Counted from the stretch's first letter, positions 44,554-53,964 are shown. The stretch: 64,000 nt of DNA from Crocinitomicaceae bacterium (GCA_028689775.1 JAQVCM010000002.1:124001-188000); one strand, 5' to 3'. The notes: generated from the sequence alone by a model not told the origin. Made by a program: numbers and translations.

Positions 44554-45357
44554 TTAATGATGCTTGATTAAAGACTTTGATCTCACCACAAAATGCGGGT
44601 TGGTTAAATCTTCTTTGTTATAAACTAATGCTTGACCAGTATTGGCATTCAAAATCTCGCCGCCAAGTGCATTCACAATGGCGTGACCTGCTGCAATATC
44701 CCACTCCATGGTTGGAGCGAAACGCGGATAAATATCTGCTCGATTTAAAGCGACATCAAAAAACTTCAAAGCGCTTCCTTTTTGAAGAAAGGAGATTTCG
44801 CCATGCGTTTCTTTCAAGGTATTTACAAAGTCTAAGGATATTCCGCTGTAATGTGAGCGGGAAGAAATGAGTACCAAAGGATTATTTATTTTCTCCGCAG
44901 CTTCTAATTTCGTCCACGATTTTGGATCTTTACTATCTTCAAAAGAAGCGTAAAATGCACCCATTTCTGGTCCTCCAAAAATCATATCTTGATTTACGGG
45001 CGAAGCAATGATTCCAAAAATGGCTTCACCATTTGCGATGTAGGCAATGTTTACCGCAAATTCACCGTTTCTTTTGACATATTCTTTTGTGCCATCCAAT
45101 GGATCAACACACCAATAGCTTTTCCAATCTTTTCGAATTTCATACGCTGCTTTTTCAGACTCTTCGTCCATCACTGGTATTCCTGTTTTGGATAGTATCT
45201 CGATGATGCATTTGGAAGAAGCTAGATCAGCTTTGGTCACAGGACTTCCATCCTTTTTTATTTCTACATCAAAACCTTCGTTGTAGATATCGAGGATGAT
45301 GCCCGAAGCTTGGATAGCTGCTTTTATAGCAATGGTATATGTATCAGGAATGTTCAA
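44554..45357 (-). CDS. cysQ: 3'(2'),5'-bisphosphate nucleotidase CysQ
   Basis: This 267-residue inositol-monophosphatase-fold enzyme dephosphorylates PAP (3'-phosphoadenosine 5'-phosphate) to AMP. Metal-binding motifs are present: KDGSPVTKADLASS, PVMDEESEKA, WCVDPLDGTKEYV and EWDIAAGHAI. The length is standard. It is first in a leftward operon with the two RemB-like genes. This layout could link sulfate-activated metabolites to surface polysaccharide, but that is inference. Confidence 0.93.
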   Translation of the reverse strand: MNIPDTYTIAIKAAIQASGIILDIYNEGFDVEIKKDGSPVTKADLASSKCIIEILSKTGIPVMDEESEKAAYEIRKDWKSYWCVDPLDGTKEYVKRNGEFAVNIAYIANGEAIFGIIASPVNQDMIFGGPEMGAFYASFEDSKDPKSWTKLEAAEKINNPLVLISSRSHYSGISLDFVNTLKETHGEISFLQKGSALKFFDVALNRADIYPRFAPTMEWDIAAGHAIVNALGGEILNANTGQALVYNKEDLTNPHFVVRSKSLIKHH

Positions 45358-45454
45358 GCCGTATGATTAAGAATCCGATTTTCGAACAAATATAATTATT
45401 AAAAAGCGGATAGCACTATTTTGAATGTCACAGAATGAAAACGAGCGAATTGGA

Positions 45455-45488
45455 TTGATATTTAAAATGATTAAAAAGCGTATATTTG
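45455..45488 (+). promoter_or_regulatory. promoter of the dut operon
   Basis: TTG (45455-45457), 23 bases, TATATTTG (45481-45488): a Bacteroidota -33/-7 pair. The dut ATG at 45509 follows 21 bases later, which excludes the longer in-frame start at 45425. Confidence 0.6.
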
Positions 45489-45508
45489 CCAAAAATAATA
45501 CGAACATC

Positions 45509-45943
45509 ATGAAGGTAAAAATAATCAATAAATCAAATAATGAACTTCCAGCTTATGAGACATCTGCTTCTGCTGGATTAGATTTACGTGCATTTATACC
45601 GGAATCAATTACCTTGCTTCCTTTAGAAAGAAAATTAATTAAAACAGGTCTATTTCTGGAAATTCCAGAAGGATATGAGGCGCAAGTTCGCCCAAGAAGT
45701 GGGTTGGCACTTAAAAACGGAATCACTGTTTTGAATTCTCCAGGAACAATCGATGCCGATTATCGGGGAGAAATTGGAGTTATTTTGGTAAATATTTCTC
45801 AAGATAATTTCGAAATTAATTCTGGAGATCGCATTGCGCAAATGGTCTTCGCAAAAGTAAAGCAAGCAAAATGGATACTTGCGGAAGAATTGTCTGAAAC
45901 CGAACGTGGCGAAGGAGGATTTGGAAGTACAGGAAAAAACTAA
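45509..45943 (+). CDS. dut: dUTP diphosphatase
   Basis: This 144-residue trimeric dUTPase removes dUTP and supplies dUMP. I place the start at 45509 because the promoter lies just upstream and the family N-terminus is [16 protein letters not shown]. All five motifs are visible: [46 protein letters not shown] and [11 protein letters not shown]. It leads the operon with the sugar nucleotidyltransferase, TPR lipoprotein, DUF4292 and EnvC genes, a set conserved in Flavobacteriales. Confidence 0.95.
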   Translation: MKVKIINKSNNELPAYETSASAGLDLRAFIPESITLLPLERKLIKTGLFLEIPEGYEAQVRPRSGLALKNGITVLNSPGTIDADYRGEIGVILVNISQDNFEINSGDRIAQMVFAKVKQAKWILAEELSETERGEGGFGSTGKN

Positions 45944-45971
45944 CCTAAATTAACCACTTAATATTTTTTGA

Positions 45972-46979
45972 ATGAACATTATTGTCCCTATGGCAGGCCG
46001 AGGAAGTCGTCTGCGACCTCACACGTTAACGGTACCAAAACCACTTGTTCCTGTTGGAGGAAAACCAATTGTACACCGTTTGGTGGAAGATATTGCTGCA
46101 GTTTGCAGTGAACAAATTGATGAAATAGCATTTGTAATTGGAGATTTTGGCGCTGAAGTTGAAGCTGAATTAATCGAAGTAGCTGCCAAGTTAGGTGCAA
46201 AAGGAACAATTCATTACCAAGATAAACCGCTCGGAACTGCACATGCTGTTTTGTGTGCAAAAGAAAAATTAGTTGGACCAGTTGTCGTTGCGTTTGCAGA
46301 TACTTTGTTCAAAGCTGACTTTAAAATTGACTCCAATGTGGATGGAATTTTATGGGTGAAACAAATTGACAATCCTTCTGCTTTTGGAGTTGTTCAACTC
46401 GATTCAGATGAAAATATTGTTGATTTTATTGAAAAACCTGAAACCTTTGTTTCTGATTTAGCGATGATTGGCGTATATTATTTCAAATCAGGTGAAGAAT
46501 TAAGAACGGAATTGGAATATTTAGTTGACAACGACGTTATAAAAAGTGGCGAATATCAATTGCCTGATGCCTTGCGTCGATTGACAGAGAAAGGAAAAAA
46601 ATTCAAACCTGGAAAAGTTAATGAATGGTTGGATTGTGGTAACAAAGAAGTAACTGTTCACACAAATCAACGCGTTTTGGAATACGATCGTGATAAGAAA
46701 ATCAACATGGTTGACGCTTCTTTGAAATCGAACAATTCGTTGATTATTCCGCCATGTTACATTGGTGAAGGTGTTGTTTTAGAAAACTCAATCGTTGGTC
46801 CACACGTATCCATCGGTGCAGGAACGACGGTTAAAAACTCGATTATCAAGAATTCAATTATACAAAACTACACCCAGATTGAAAATGGCAACATTTTTGA
46901 TTCCATGCTTGGGAGTCACGCTAAATACAAAGGCATCGCCCGAGATTTGAGCATGGGTGATTACACAACAATAGACTAG
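45972..46979 (+). CDS. sugar nucleotidyltransferase with left-handed beta-helix tail
   Basis: This 335-residue protein has the nucleotidyltransferase N-terminus MAGRGSRLRPHTLTVPKPLV with the G-x-G-x-R-L and PKPLVPVGGKP motifs, DKPLGTAHAVLCA, AFADTLF and the C-terminal repeats IVGPHVSIGAGTTVKNSIIK of a left-handed beta-helix. It resembles glucose-1-phosphate thymidylyl- and uridylyltransferases; the exact sugar is not determined. It follows dut by 28 bases and its stop abuts the next ATG. Confidence 0.9.
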   Translation: MNIIVPMAGRGSRLRPHTLTVPKPLVPVGGKPIVHRLVEDIAAVCSEQIDEIAFVIGDFGAEVEAELIEVAAKLGAKGTIHYQDKPLGTAHAVLCAKEKLVGPVVVAFADTLFKADFKIDSNVDGILWVKQIDNPSAFGVVQLDSDENIVDFIEKPETFVSDLAMIGVYYFKSGEELRTELEYLVDNDVIKSGEYQLPDALRRLTEKGKKFKPGKVNEWLDCGNKEVTVHTNQRVLEYDRDKKINMVDASLKSNNSLIIPPCYIGEGVVLENSIVGPHVSIGAGTTVKNSIIKNSIIQNYTQIENGNIFDSMLGSHAKYKGIARDLSMGDYTTID

Positions 46980-48689
46980 ATGAGAAAAAAGATTCTGCTT
47001 GTTTTTATTTCCTTGCTGATTTTAACTGCTTGTGGTTCGGTGAAAAAAACCAAAACTGCTGGAGATGTTAAAATCGACAAAACGTATATTTCTTTGTTTC
47101 ACGAAGGAGTACGTTTAAAAATGCGTGGTCAAACAGCAGAATCTATTCAGACATTTGAAAAGTGTTTGACAATAAATAGCAAAGACGATGCGGTTTGGTA
47201 CGCTTTATCAGGATTATACCTACTGAACAACCAAAATGTAAAGTCCATTGAAGCCATTAAAAAAGCGGTTGCGCTCGATCCTACAAACATTTGGTATGAA
47301 CAGGAGTTAGCGTATGCGTATTATGGTTCTAAAAACTATGCAGAGGCTGCAAAATCCTTCCAAAAATTAAGCAATAAAGAGCCTAAAAACGTTGAATTGT
47401 TGTTTGCTCAAGCAGAATCCTTGATGCTTTCAAAAGACGTGTCAGGCGCCATCAAGGTTTTGGATAAATTGGAATCTCAAACAGGTGCAAACCCTGAGTT
47501 ATCGCTTGAGAAATTCAGGTTGTACCGCCAAATTAAACAGGATGACAAAGCGGTCAATGAAATTAAGAAAGCGTTGGTTGAATATCCTTCTCATCCGCAA
47601 TTGCTTGCGAATTTGGTGGATTATTATTTTGAGAAAAGACAAGCCGACGATGCATTTCAATATTTGATTCAATTGGCAGAAGCAGATCCAACGAATGGAA
47701 ATGCGCAAATGGCTTTGGCGCAATATTACGATCAAAAAGGGAAACGGAACGAATCGTATGCAGCTTTGAAAAATGCATTCCAAAGTGATGATATTCCGTT
47801 AGACAATAAAATGAAAACCTTGCTTTCCATGTTGGAAGTTCAAGTGAAAGTAGACCAAGAAGTGATTGAATTGGCGCAGATTTTAGCAATAAAATATCCA
47901 GAAGATTCTAAATCACATGCTGTTTTGGGAGATGTGTATTTGAAAAATGGACAAAACAAGGAGTCTTTGGAAAGTTTCAAAATGGCTTTGAAATACGATC
48001 CTTCCAAGTATGTCATTTGGGATCAAGTACTGATTATGGAATATCAGAATCAAGATTTTGATCAATTGTATGTGCATACCAAAAAAGCAATCGAATTATT
48101 TCCAACGATGATCGCGCCGTATTTATTGCACGCCATTAGTGCCAATCAAACCAAAAAACCGCAAGAAGCAATCGAAACCATTGATTCAGGAATTGATTTA
48201 ATTGTGAACGACAAAGACATGAAATCGGAGTTTTTGGCGCAAAAAGGAGAAGCTTATTTTAAATTAAAAAACAACAAAGAAGCCATTGCGAATTACGAAC
48301 AAGCGCTTCAATTGTCACCAGCAAAGTTGTTTATCATGAATAATTTTGCGTACCAATTGGCACTTTCGAAAGTTAATTTAGAAAGAGCAGAACAATTGAT
48401 TGAAAAAGTATTGGTATCTTATCCCAAAGATCCACGCTATTTAGATACCTACGGATTGATTTTATTTCAAAAAGGAAAGTACCAAGAAGCTAATTCTCAG
48501 TTTTTAAAAGCATCGGAAGTGAACCCAAAAGATGCATTGATTGTTGAGCATTTAGGCGATACTCAGTTTTATTTGGGTAATAAAAACGAAGCAGTTAAGC
48601 TTTGGGAAAACGCTAAAAGTCTAGGGGCGAAAAACAACAATTTGGACAAAAAAATAGAGCAAAAAAAATATGAAGATCCCTTATATTAA
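46980..48689 (+). CDS. TPR-repeat lipoprotein
   Basis: This 569-residue lipoprotein (lipobox LTAC, Cys18) is built of about 14 tetratricopeptide repeats with segments such as AVWYALSGLYLLNNQNVKSIE, NPKDALIVEHLGDTQFYLGN and KFRLYRQIKQDDKAVNE. TPR proteins of the envelope act as scaffolds. It abuts the nucleotidyltransferase gene and overlaps the DUF4292 gene by 20 bases. The partner is unknown. Confidence 0.88.
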   Translation: MRKKILLVFISLLILTACGSVKKTKTAGDVKIDKTYISLFHEGVRLKMRGQTAESIQTFEKCLTINSKDDAVWYALSGLYLLNNQNVKSIEAIKKAVALDPTNIWYEQELAYAYYGSKNYAEAAKSFQKLSNKEPKNVELLFAQAESLMLSKDVSGAIKVLDKLESQTGANPELSLEKFRLYRQIKQDDKAVNEIKKALVEYPSHPQLLANLVDYYFEKRQADDAFQYLIQLAEADPTNGNAQMALAQYYDQKGKRNESYAALKNAFQSDDIPLDNKMKTLLSMLEVQVKVDQEVIELAQILAIKYPEDSKSHAVLGDVYLKNGQNKESLESFKMALKYDPSKYVIWDQVLIMEYQNQDFDQLYVHTKKAIELFPTMIAPYLLHAISANQTKKPQEAIETIDSGIDLIVNDKDMKSEFLAQKGEAYFKLKNNKEAIANYEQALQLSPAKLFIMNNFAYQLALSKVNLERAEQLIEKVLVSYPKDPRYLDTYGLILFQKGKYQEANSQFLKASEVNPKDALIVEHLGDTQFYLGNKNEAVKLWENAKSLGAKNNNLDKKIEQKKYEDPLY

Positions 48690-49506
48690 TTGGATACAAG
48701 CCACCTTACTTCTGATCATACTTTCAGCGTGTTCTCAAAAAATTGTCTTGTTAAATCCAGATAAGTTGGAACGCAAGAAAACGCAAGAATTGGTGGATGC
48801 TTTGGACGAAATGATTTTACACCGTCCAGATTATTTTTATTCTCGTATCTCCACCAAATTCAAAGATACCACGCAGAATGTTTCATTTAAAACGTCTTTA
48901 AAAATCAAGAAAGACAGCGCCGTTTCTGCATTTATCTCTTTTGCAGCCATTCCAATCATCCAGTCAATCGTAACCAAAGACACCTTAACCGTTGTTGATA
49001 AACGAAATAAATGCTACAAAAAAGCAGATTTATCACTCATTAAAAGTACGTTTGGTTTTGCCTTTGAATATGCAAATGTAGAAGAATTGTTGTTGGGAAT
49101 TCCGTTGGCTTACGATACGAATCAACGTTATTTTCAAATTCACGATCCATTTAATTACGTCATTTCTTCCCATCGAAAAAGACAGATTAAGAAAAATGAC
49201 AAAGGAAAAGCAATTGACAAAAATAAGGACAACGACGACGACATCATCATCAAATATTATTTGTCAGATGACATCACCCGAATCAAGAAATTGGTGATTG
49301 ATAGTCCGAGTGACTCTACAAAACTCGAAATTAATTACGTTACGAGTGAAATTATTAATTCATTCAACGTGCCTAAGAATGTTGAAATTCAAGTAATTAC
49401 TGCAAGGAATAAGATAAATTTAAAATTGGATTACGAAAAAACAGAGGTAAATGAACCACAATCCTTACTTTTGGTAATTCCTAAAACCTATGGCATTTGT
49501 GAATAG
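48670..49506 (+). CDS. DUF4292 lipoprotein
   Basis: This 278-residue lipoprotein (lipobox LSAC, Cys21) has the DUF4292 pattern FYSRISTKFKDTTQNVSFKT and SFAAIPIIQSIVTKDTLTVV, a fold related to the LolA/LolB-type lipid-carrier half barrel. A lysine/aspartate-rich insert (about 175-195, NDKGKAIDKNKDNDDDII) interrupts it. It overlaps both neighbours (20 and 17 bases). A role in moving lipids or lipoproteins is suggested but unproven. Confidence 0.88.
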   Translation: MKIPYINWIQATLLLIILSACSQKIVLLNPDKLERKKTQELVDALDEMILHRPDYFYSRISTKFKDTTQNVSFKTSLKIKKDSAVSAFISFAAIPIIQSIVTKDTLTVVDKRNKCYKKADLSLIKSTFGFAFEYANVEELLLGIPLAYDTNQRYFQIHDPFNYVISSHRKRQIKKNDKGKAIDKNKDNDDDIIIKYYLSDDITRIKKLVIDSPSDSTKLEINYVTSEIINSFNVPKNVEIQVITARNKINLKLDYEKTEVNEPQSLLLVIPKTYGICE

Positions 49507-50833
49507 ATTATTGATTTTACTTTTTATTTTTTGTGGAACGTTCACTTTCGCCCAGAAAACTAGCGACAAACTTCGCAAAGAGCAGGAGCGTTTAGAGAAG
49601 AATATTGCCCAAACGAAATCCTTGCTTGAAAAAACAAAATCGTCTTCTCAAGCGACCTTGAACGAATTAAAAATCATTGACAATCAAATCAAATACCGAG
49701 AAAAATTGTTGAATAACTTCGACAATCAAATTCGAAATGCCGAATTGAAAATCGAGCAAAAAGATCAACAAGTAGTAGAGCTTGAAGCCCGTATTTTAAA
49801 ACTCAAAGAACAATACAAACAACTTCTGATCTACGCCTATAAACACCGAAGCGCGCAGGGTAAAATGATGTATATCTTTTCCGCAAACTCGTATTATGAA
49901 GCTTTAAAAAGAAGTAAATACTTAGATAAAATTGCTGAAATTCAGGAGAAACAACGTTTGATTATTCTACAAAACACGAAATTGATTCAATCTGAAAAAA
50001 TTGCACTTCAGAAAGAAAAGGAATTAAAGTTGAAAGTTGCGGATGAAAAAAGAGTCGAACGCCAAGAGATTTTAAAAGACAAAGTAAAGCAACAAACTAC
50101 TTTCCAGGCCCTTAAAGGAGAAGAATCTAAGTTGACGGCTGATTTGATTGCAGAAGAGAAAAAGAAAGCTGTCATTCAATTGAAAATCAAAGAAGCGATT
50201 GAAAAAGAGATTTTAGCTGCTGAAAAGTTGCGTAAAGAAAAGGCGGCAAAAGCTGCGGCTGCGGCTGAGAAAGCAAGACTTGCGAAAGTCGCTGCAGCGA
50301 AAGCAAAAGCTGAAAAAGAAGGAAAACCAGAGCCGAAACCAGCGGTTGAAGAAAAAGCTCCTGCCAAACCAGAACCAACCATTGCAGAAACTAAAGAAGT
50401 TGCTTTGAATAAAAGTTTTGAGACCAACAAAGGAAGATTGCCTTGGCCAGTTGCTTCAGGTTCGATAACCGAAGGATATGGAAGTCATCCGCATCCAACT
50501 TTGCCTAACTTGAAGACATACAACAATGGAATTGACATCAGTGCGCCAAAATCTGCCCAAGTTCGATCGGTTTTTGATGGAGAAGTGACCAGCGTATTGT
50601 CAATTCCTGGCGCCGGAAAAGTAGTGATTATCAAACATGGTAATTACAGAACAGTTTATGGAAACCTCCAAGAGACGTACGTTTCGGTTGGTACATCTGT
50701 TTCTACCAAACAAGCCATTGGTTCACTTCTGCCTGTTAATGGACAATCTCTATCGGTTTCTCACTTTGAAATTCACTTGGTGCAAGACGGAAAAGTAGTG
50801 CGTATCAACCCAAGTTTGTGGATAGCGAATTAA
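49490..50833 (+). CDS. EnvC-like murein hydrolase activator with degenerate LytM domain
   Basis: This 447-residue protein has a signal peptide (about 1-20), a long coiled coil (about 22-240), an alanine/lysine-rich linker (about 240-300, with AAKAAAAAEKARLAKVAAAK) and a C-terminal M23/LytM domain (about 310-447). The active M23 motif HxxxD is replaced: YNNGIDISA has Asn where the first His should be, so a catalytic zinc site is unlikely; SHFEIHLV remains at the end. It is therefore an EnvC-type activator of amidases rather than a hydrolase. Last gene of the dut operon. Confidence 0.9.
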   Translation: MAFVNRLLILLFIFCGTFTFAQKTSDKLRKEQERLEKNIAQTKSLLEKTKSSSQATLNELKIIDNQIKYREKLLNNFDNQIRNAELKIEQKDQQVVELEARILKLKEQYKQLLIYAYKHRSAQGKMMYIFSANSYYEALKRSKYLDKIAEIQEKQRLIILQNTKLIQSEKIALQKEKELKLKVADEKRVERQEILKDKVKQQTTFQALKGEESKLTADLIAEEKKKAVIQLKIKEAIEKEILAAEKLRKEKAAKAAAAAEKARLAKVAAAKAKAEKEGKPEPKPAVEEKAPAKPEPTIAETKEVALNKSFETNKGRLPWPVASGSITEGYGSHPHPTLPNLKTYNNGIDISAPKSAQVRSVFDGEVTSVLSIPGAGKVVIIKHGNYRTVYGNLQETYVSVGTSVSTKQAIGSLLPVNGQSLSVSHFEIHLVQDGKVVRINPSLWIAN

Positions 50834-51271
50834 GCATGGGTTTATTTTGCGTTGCTATTTCTTCGATAAAAGTTCATCTCTCAGAAATATAGATTATCAT
50901 ACTTTCTTTTTTTGCTTGATCAAAAAGAAGAAACAAAAAAAAATCAAGTCTTCGTCATTGGTCTCGCTTCCGTAAACTACAGCGTTTTCTCGATTTCTAA
51001 AAAGTGACTCATGTCGATGAGCTATCGCTATCTCAATCGTTCACACTTTTATGCATCGCAAAAACCGACCACTAACTAGGACGAAAAATCTCATGAACTA
51101 AGATTTTAATAGAATTTAGAATTGCTGCATTTTGCTTCTTAATTGATACTTGAATAGTATTTAAATATATTTTAAAATGAAGTCAGCTTCGTCGCAACAC
51201 CGCATAATAATTTTAACCCTTTAAGCATCTTTTAACGATTTGTTTCAATCTTAAATCCGTATTTTTGCAAC
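50834..51271. other. intergenic region with imperfect repeat hairpin
   Basis: No gene is seen. Near 50899-50933 lies an imperfect inverted repeat, TTTCTTTTTTTGCTTG and CAAAAAGAAGAAAC, typical of dispersed Bacteroidota intergenic repeats. The promoter of the next gene is at the end (51239-51267). Confidence 0.5.
51239..51267 (+). promoter_or_regulatory. promoter of the small gene upstream of rseP
   Basis: TTTG (51239-51242), 17 bases, TATTTTTG (51260-51267): a near-perfect -33/-7 promoter. The ATG at 51272 follows after only four bases, so transcription would begin at or beside the start codon. Confidence 0.65.
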
Positions 51272-51646
51272 ATGGATTACGATGTAGAAATTAAATTCCA
51301 AGAAGTACTGAAAAAAATCGAAACCGTTTTTGGCGGTGGTCTAGATACACAATCTGTTTTATTTTTGATTGGAGTTCAGGAATTGGAACTTGGATATAAA
51401 AAGTTTAAAAAGCACGAAAAAACGGACTTGATGCACGTTGCATTGTGTACGCTTTTAGAGCCTTATGGTTATTATACCTTCAAAGGAAGAGACGAATCAA
51501 ATTGGCCTCATTTTGAATTAAATAAGAAGTTGCCGGCCTTGAATGAGCGCGAGCAGCAACATTTAATCAAACAAGCAATCATTGAATACTTTACGGTAAA
51601 TGATTTCTTTGAGTCTAATTCGAAAGAATCGATAGAAACAGTCTAA
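51272..51646 (+). CDS. conserved hypothetical protein upstream of rseP
   Basis: This 124-residue cytoplasmic protein includes QSVLFLIGVQELELGYKKFK, DLMHVALCTLLEPYGYYTF and DESNWPHFELNKKLPALNEREQ. I recall similar small proteins beside rseP in other Bacteroidota. The function is unknown. The gap to rseP is 31 bases, so the two are cotranscribed, though rseP has a further -7-like box (51653-51660). Start choice is firm, because the next in-frame Met is deep in the protein. Confidence 0.75.
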   Translation: MDYDVEIKFQEVLKKIETVFGGGLDTQSVLFLIGVQELELGYKKFKKHEKTDLMHVALCTLLEPYGYYTFKGRDESNWPHFELNKKLPALNEREQQHLIKQAIIEYFTVNDFFESNSKESIETV

Positions 51647-51677
51647 AATTGGTATATTTGTCCTTCAAAATCATACA

Positions 51678-53000
51678 ATGGAAACCTTAGTTCAGGCAGC
51701 ACAGTTATTACTTTCCCTTTCAATCCTTGTGATTCTTCACGAGTTTGGACATTACATACCAGCAAAGATTTTCAAAACGCGAGTGGAGAAATTTTATCTT
51801 TTCTTCAACCCTTGGTTTTCACTTTTCAAAAAGAAAATTGGCGATACTGAATGGGGAATTGGTTGGCTACCGTTAGGTGGTTTTGTTAAAATATCAGGAA
51901 TGATTGACGAATCCATGGACAAAGAGCAAATGGCATTGCCTCCGCAACCTTGGGAGTTTAGAGCGAAACCAGCTTGGCAACGCTTAATCATCATGTTGGG
52001 TGGTGTTACCGTAAACTTGATTCTAGGAATGTTCATTTATGCGATGGTCGTTTTTGCGTATGGCGAACAACATTTGAAAAATGAAGACGTGAAATACGGC
52101 TTAACTTTCCAAGAAATGTTCACCAAATATGGATTAAAAAACGGTGATAAAATTCTGAAAGTAGAAGGAAAACCAGTTGACAATGTAATGGAAATCAACA
52201 AGGCGGTTTTCTTAAGAGATGCTCGTGATTTGACGGTTCAACACATCGATGGTTCCATTGTAGAAGTGAAATTGCCAGCAGATGTGCACAAAGAAATGTT
52301 TCAGAAAGATGGTTTTGGAAGTTTCATGCCGCGATTGCCAATCATCATTGATTCAGTAGTTCCAAATTTACCTGCAGCAAAAGCTGGATTAACTACCGCT
52401 GACAAAATTATTTCCATCAACGGCGAAACGGTTCAATTTTTTGATCAATTGACCAGTGTTTTAAGTGAAAATAAGAATCAAACCATTGACATGGTAGTTC
52501 AAAATGGCGATTCTACGCGTAACCTGAATGTTGCAGTTGATTCCCTGGGACGAATTGGATTCGCGCCGAGACATTTTACCAAGGTGTTTAAAATCACAGA
52601 TGTTAAATACGGATTTGGAGCAAGTTTCTCACACGGAATTTCAAAGGGTTGGTGGACAGTCAAAGACTACGTTTCTCAATTTCAGTTTGTATTTACGAAA
52701 AAAGGAGCTTCCTCAATTGGTGGTTTTGGAACCATTGGCAAGTTATTCCCAACTGTATGGGATTGGCAAGTTTTCTGGTTGAATACGGCATTCATTTCGA
52801 TTGTCTTGGCATTCATGAATATCCTACCAATTCCAGCTTTGGATGGTGGACACGTGGTGTTCTTATTGTATGAAATGATCACTGGAAAAGAAGCGCCACA
52901 AAAGGTACTTGAAGTTGCGCAATACATTGGATTTATTATTTTAGTTTCCTTGTTATTGTATGCAAACGGAAGTGATTTATTCCGTTGGATTACAGGATAA
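51678..53000 (+). CDS. rseP: RseP-type site-2 zinc metalloprotease
   Basis: This 440-residue intramembrane protease cleaves membrane-bound substrates such as anti-sigma factors. The zinc motif H21-E22-F-G-H25 is in the first helix, the second zinc ligand motif LDGGHVVF lies near residue 387, and one or two PDZ-like regions (about 120-290; PAAKAGLTTADKIISINGE) lie between. Four membrane segments are visible. The terminator region is occupied by the MITE-like element. Confidence 0.94.
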   Translation: METLVQAAQLLLSLSILVILHEFGHYIPAKIFKTRVEKFYLFFNPWFSLFKKKIGDTEWGIGWLPLGGFVKISGMIDESMDKEQMALPPQPWEFRAKPAWQRLIIMLGGVTVNLILGMFIYAMVVFAYGEQHLKNEDVKYGLTFQEMFTKYGLKNGDKILKVEGKPVDNVMEINKAVFLRDARDLTVQHIDGSIVEVKLPADVHKEMFQKDGFGSFMPRLPIIIDSVVPNLPAAKAGLTTADKIISINGETVQFFDQLTSVLSENKNQTIDMVVQNGDSTRNLNVAVDSLGRIGFAPRHFTKVFKITDVKYGFGASFSHGISKGWWTVKDYVSQFQFVFTKKGASSIGGFGTIGKLFPTVWDWQVFWLNTAFISIVLAFMNILPIPALDGGHVVFLLYEMITGKEAPQKVLEVAQYIGFIILVSLLLYANGSDLFRWITG

Positions 53001-53005
53001 AAAAG

Positions 53006-53169
53006 GTTTTTAACCTGAGTTCGGTTATAAAATTGAGATTTATATTTAAAATGACGAAGTAGGATGCCATTTATTGGAAAGCTGAACCAAGATAATTTTG
53101 AATAGTTTCTTATGATCGCATAATCAGCGATATAAATTCGATAGGATAATCGAACTCAGGTTTTTAACC
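53006..53169. mobile_element. MITE-like element with terminal inverted repeats
   Basis: The ends read TGAGTTCGGTTAT (53017-53029) and ATAATCGAACTCA (53146-53158), inverted with one mismatch. Each end is flanked by the identical 11-mer GGTTTTTAACC (53006-53016 and 53159-53169). The 11-mer is itself palindromic, so the boundary is ambiguous: either an 11-base target duplication around a 142-base element, or an element from AACC to GGTT with a shorter duplication. No coding capacity. A truncated left end occurs at 7890. This looks like a non-autonomous derivative of an insertion sequence, whose transposase is not in the window. Confidence 0.75.
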
Positions 53170-53262
53170 TCGATGGAGTTTGTTCTTTTGTAAGAATTTA
53201 CACTGAAAAGAGAATAACTATTCTTTTTTTGTTTAGATTTATGTACTTTAAAGCATCAGATT

Positions 53263-53931
53263 ATGAACAAAATAACTGCAATACTTATTCTTTTTTTAGC
53301 AAGCTTTCAATTTATTGGCGCTCAAAATTTAGAAGGACATATTTCATACAAAATCGACTTTACTGTTGATGATTCCGAGATGGAGGAAGTAATGTCCATG
53401 ATGCAAGGAAGCACGATGGATTTGTATTACAGCAATCAATTCTCTCGTACTGATTTGAACATGGGCGCTTTGATTAACTCAACAACCATCATGGATTTAG
53501 GAACGAATAAAACGCTGACACTCACTTCTGGCATGATGGGGAATTTTGCTGTTCAGTCTACCATTCCTGTGGATGAAGAAGATGCGGAAGATGCTGACTT
53601 TAAAGTAACCTTGACCACAGAAACCAAACAAATCATTGGATTAAAAGCGAAAAAAGCAATTTTTGTGACCGATGAAGGTGAAACTTTTGAGTTTTGGTAT
53701 ACCGATGACATCCAATTGAATTTGAAAGGTCAAGCCATGATGAGTCAAAAGGGAATTCCTGGAGTTTTGTTGGAAATGGTCATCATGCAAGATGGTTTTA
53801 AAATGTCATTTACAGCGCTTTCTTATGAAAGTAAGCTCGCGAAAAAGAATCAGCTTTTTAGCCTGGATGTTCCTGAAGGTTATACGCTGAAATCGGCTGA
53901 AGAGATGATTACGATGCCTTTTGGAAATTAG
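53263..53931 (+). CDS. secreted DUF4412-like protein
   Basis: This 222-residue protein has a signal peptide (MNKITAILILFLASFQFIGAQ). The mature beta-rich part starts LEGHISYKIDFTV, is methionine-rich in its middle (EVMSMMQGSTMDLYYS) and ends with LFSLDVPEGYTLKSAEEM, a pattern seen in DUF4412 envelope proteins of Bacteroidota. Function unknown. It precedes the glycosyltransferase by 33 bases. Confidence 0.75.
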   Translation: MNKITAILILFLASFQFIGAQNLEGHISYKIDFTVDDSEMEEVMSMMQGSTMDLYYSNQFSRTDLNMGALINSTTIMDLGTNKTLTLTSGMMGNFAVQSTIPVDEEDAEDADFKVTLTTETKQIIGLKAKKAIFVTDEGETFEFWYTDDIQLNLKGQAMMSQKGIPGVLLEMVIMQDGFKMSFTALSYESKLAKKNQLFSLDVPEGYTLKSAEEMITMPFGN

Positions 53932-53964
53932 TTCTGTAGGATTTAAAAGGTTAATTTCCCGAAA

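Noticed and set aside
45425..45508. Longer N-terminus for dUTPase
   Set aside because: It contains the promoter; the family N-terminus begins at 45509.
50176..50430. Alanine/phenylalanine-rich frames opposite the EnvC linker
   Set aside because: They are complements of the low-complexity AAK repeat of EnvC.
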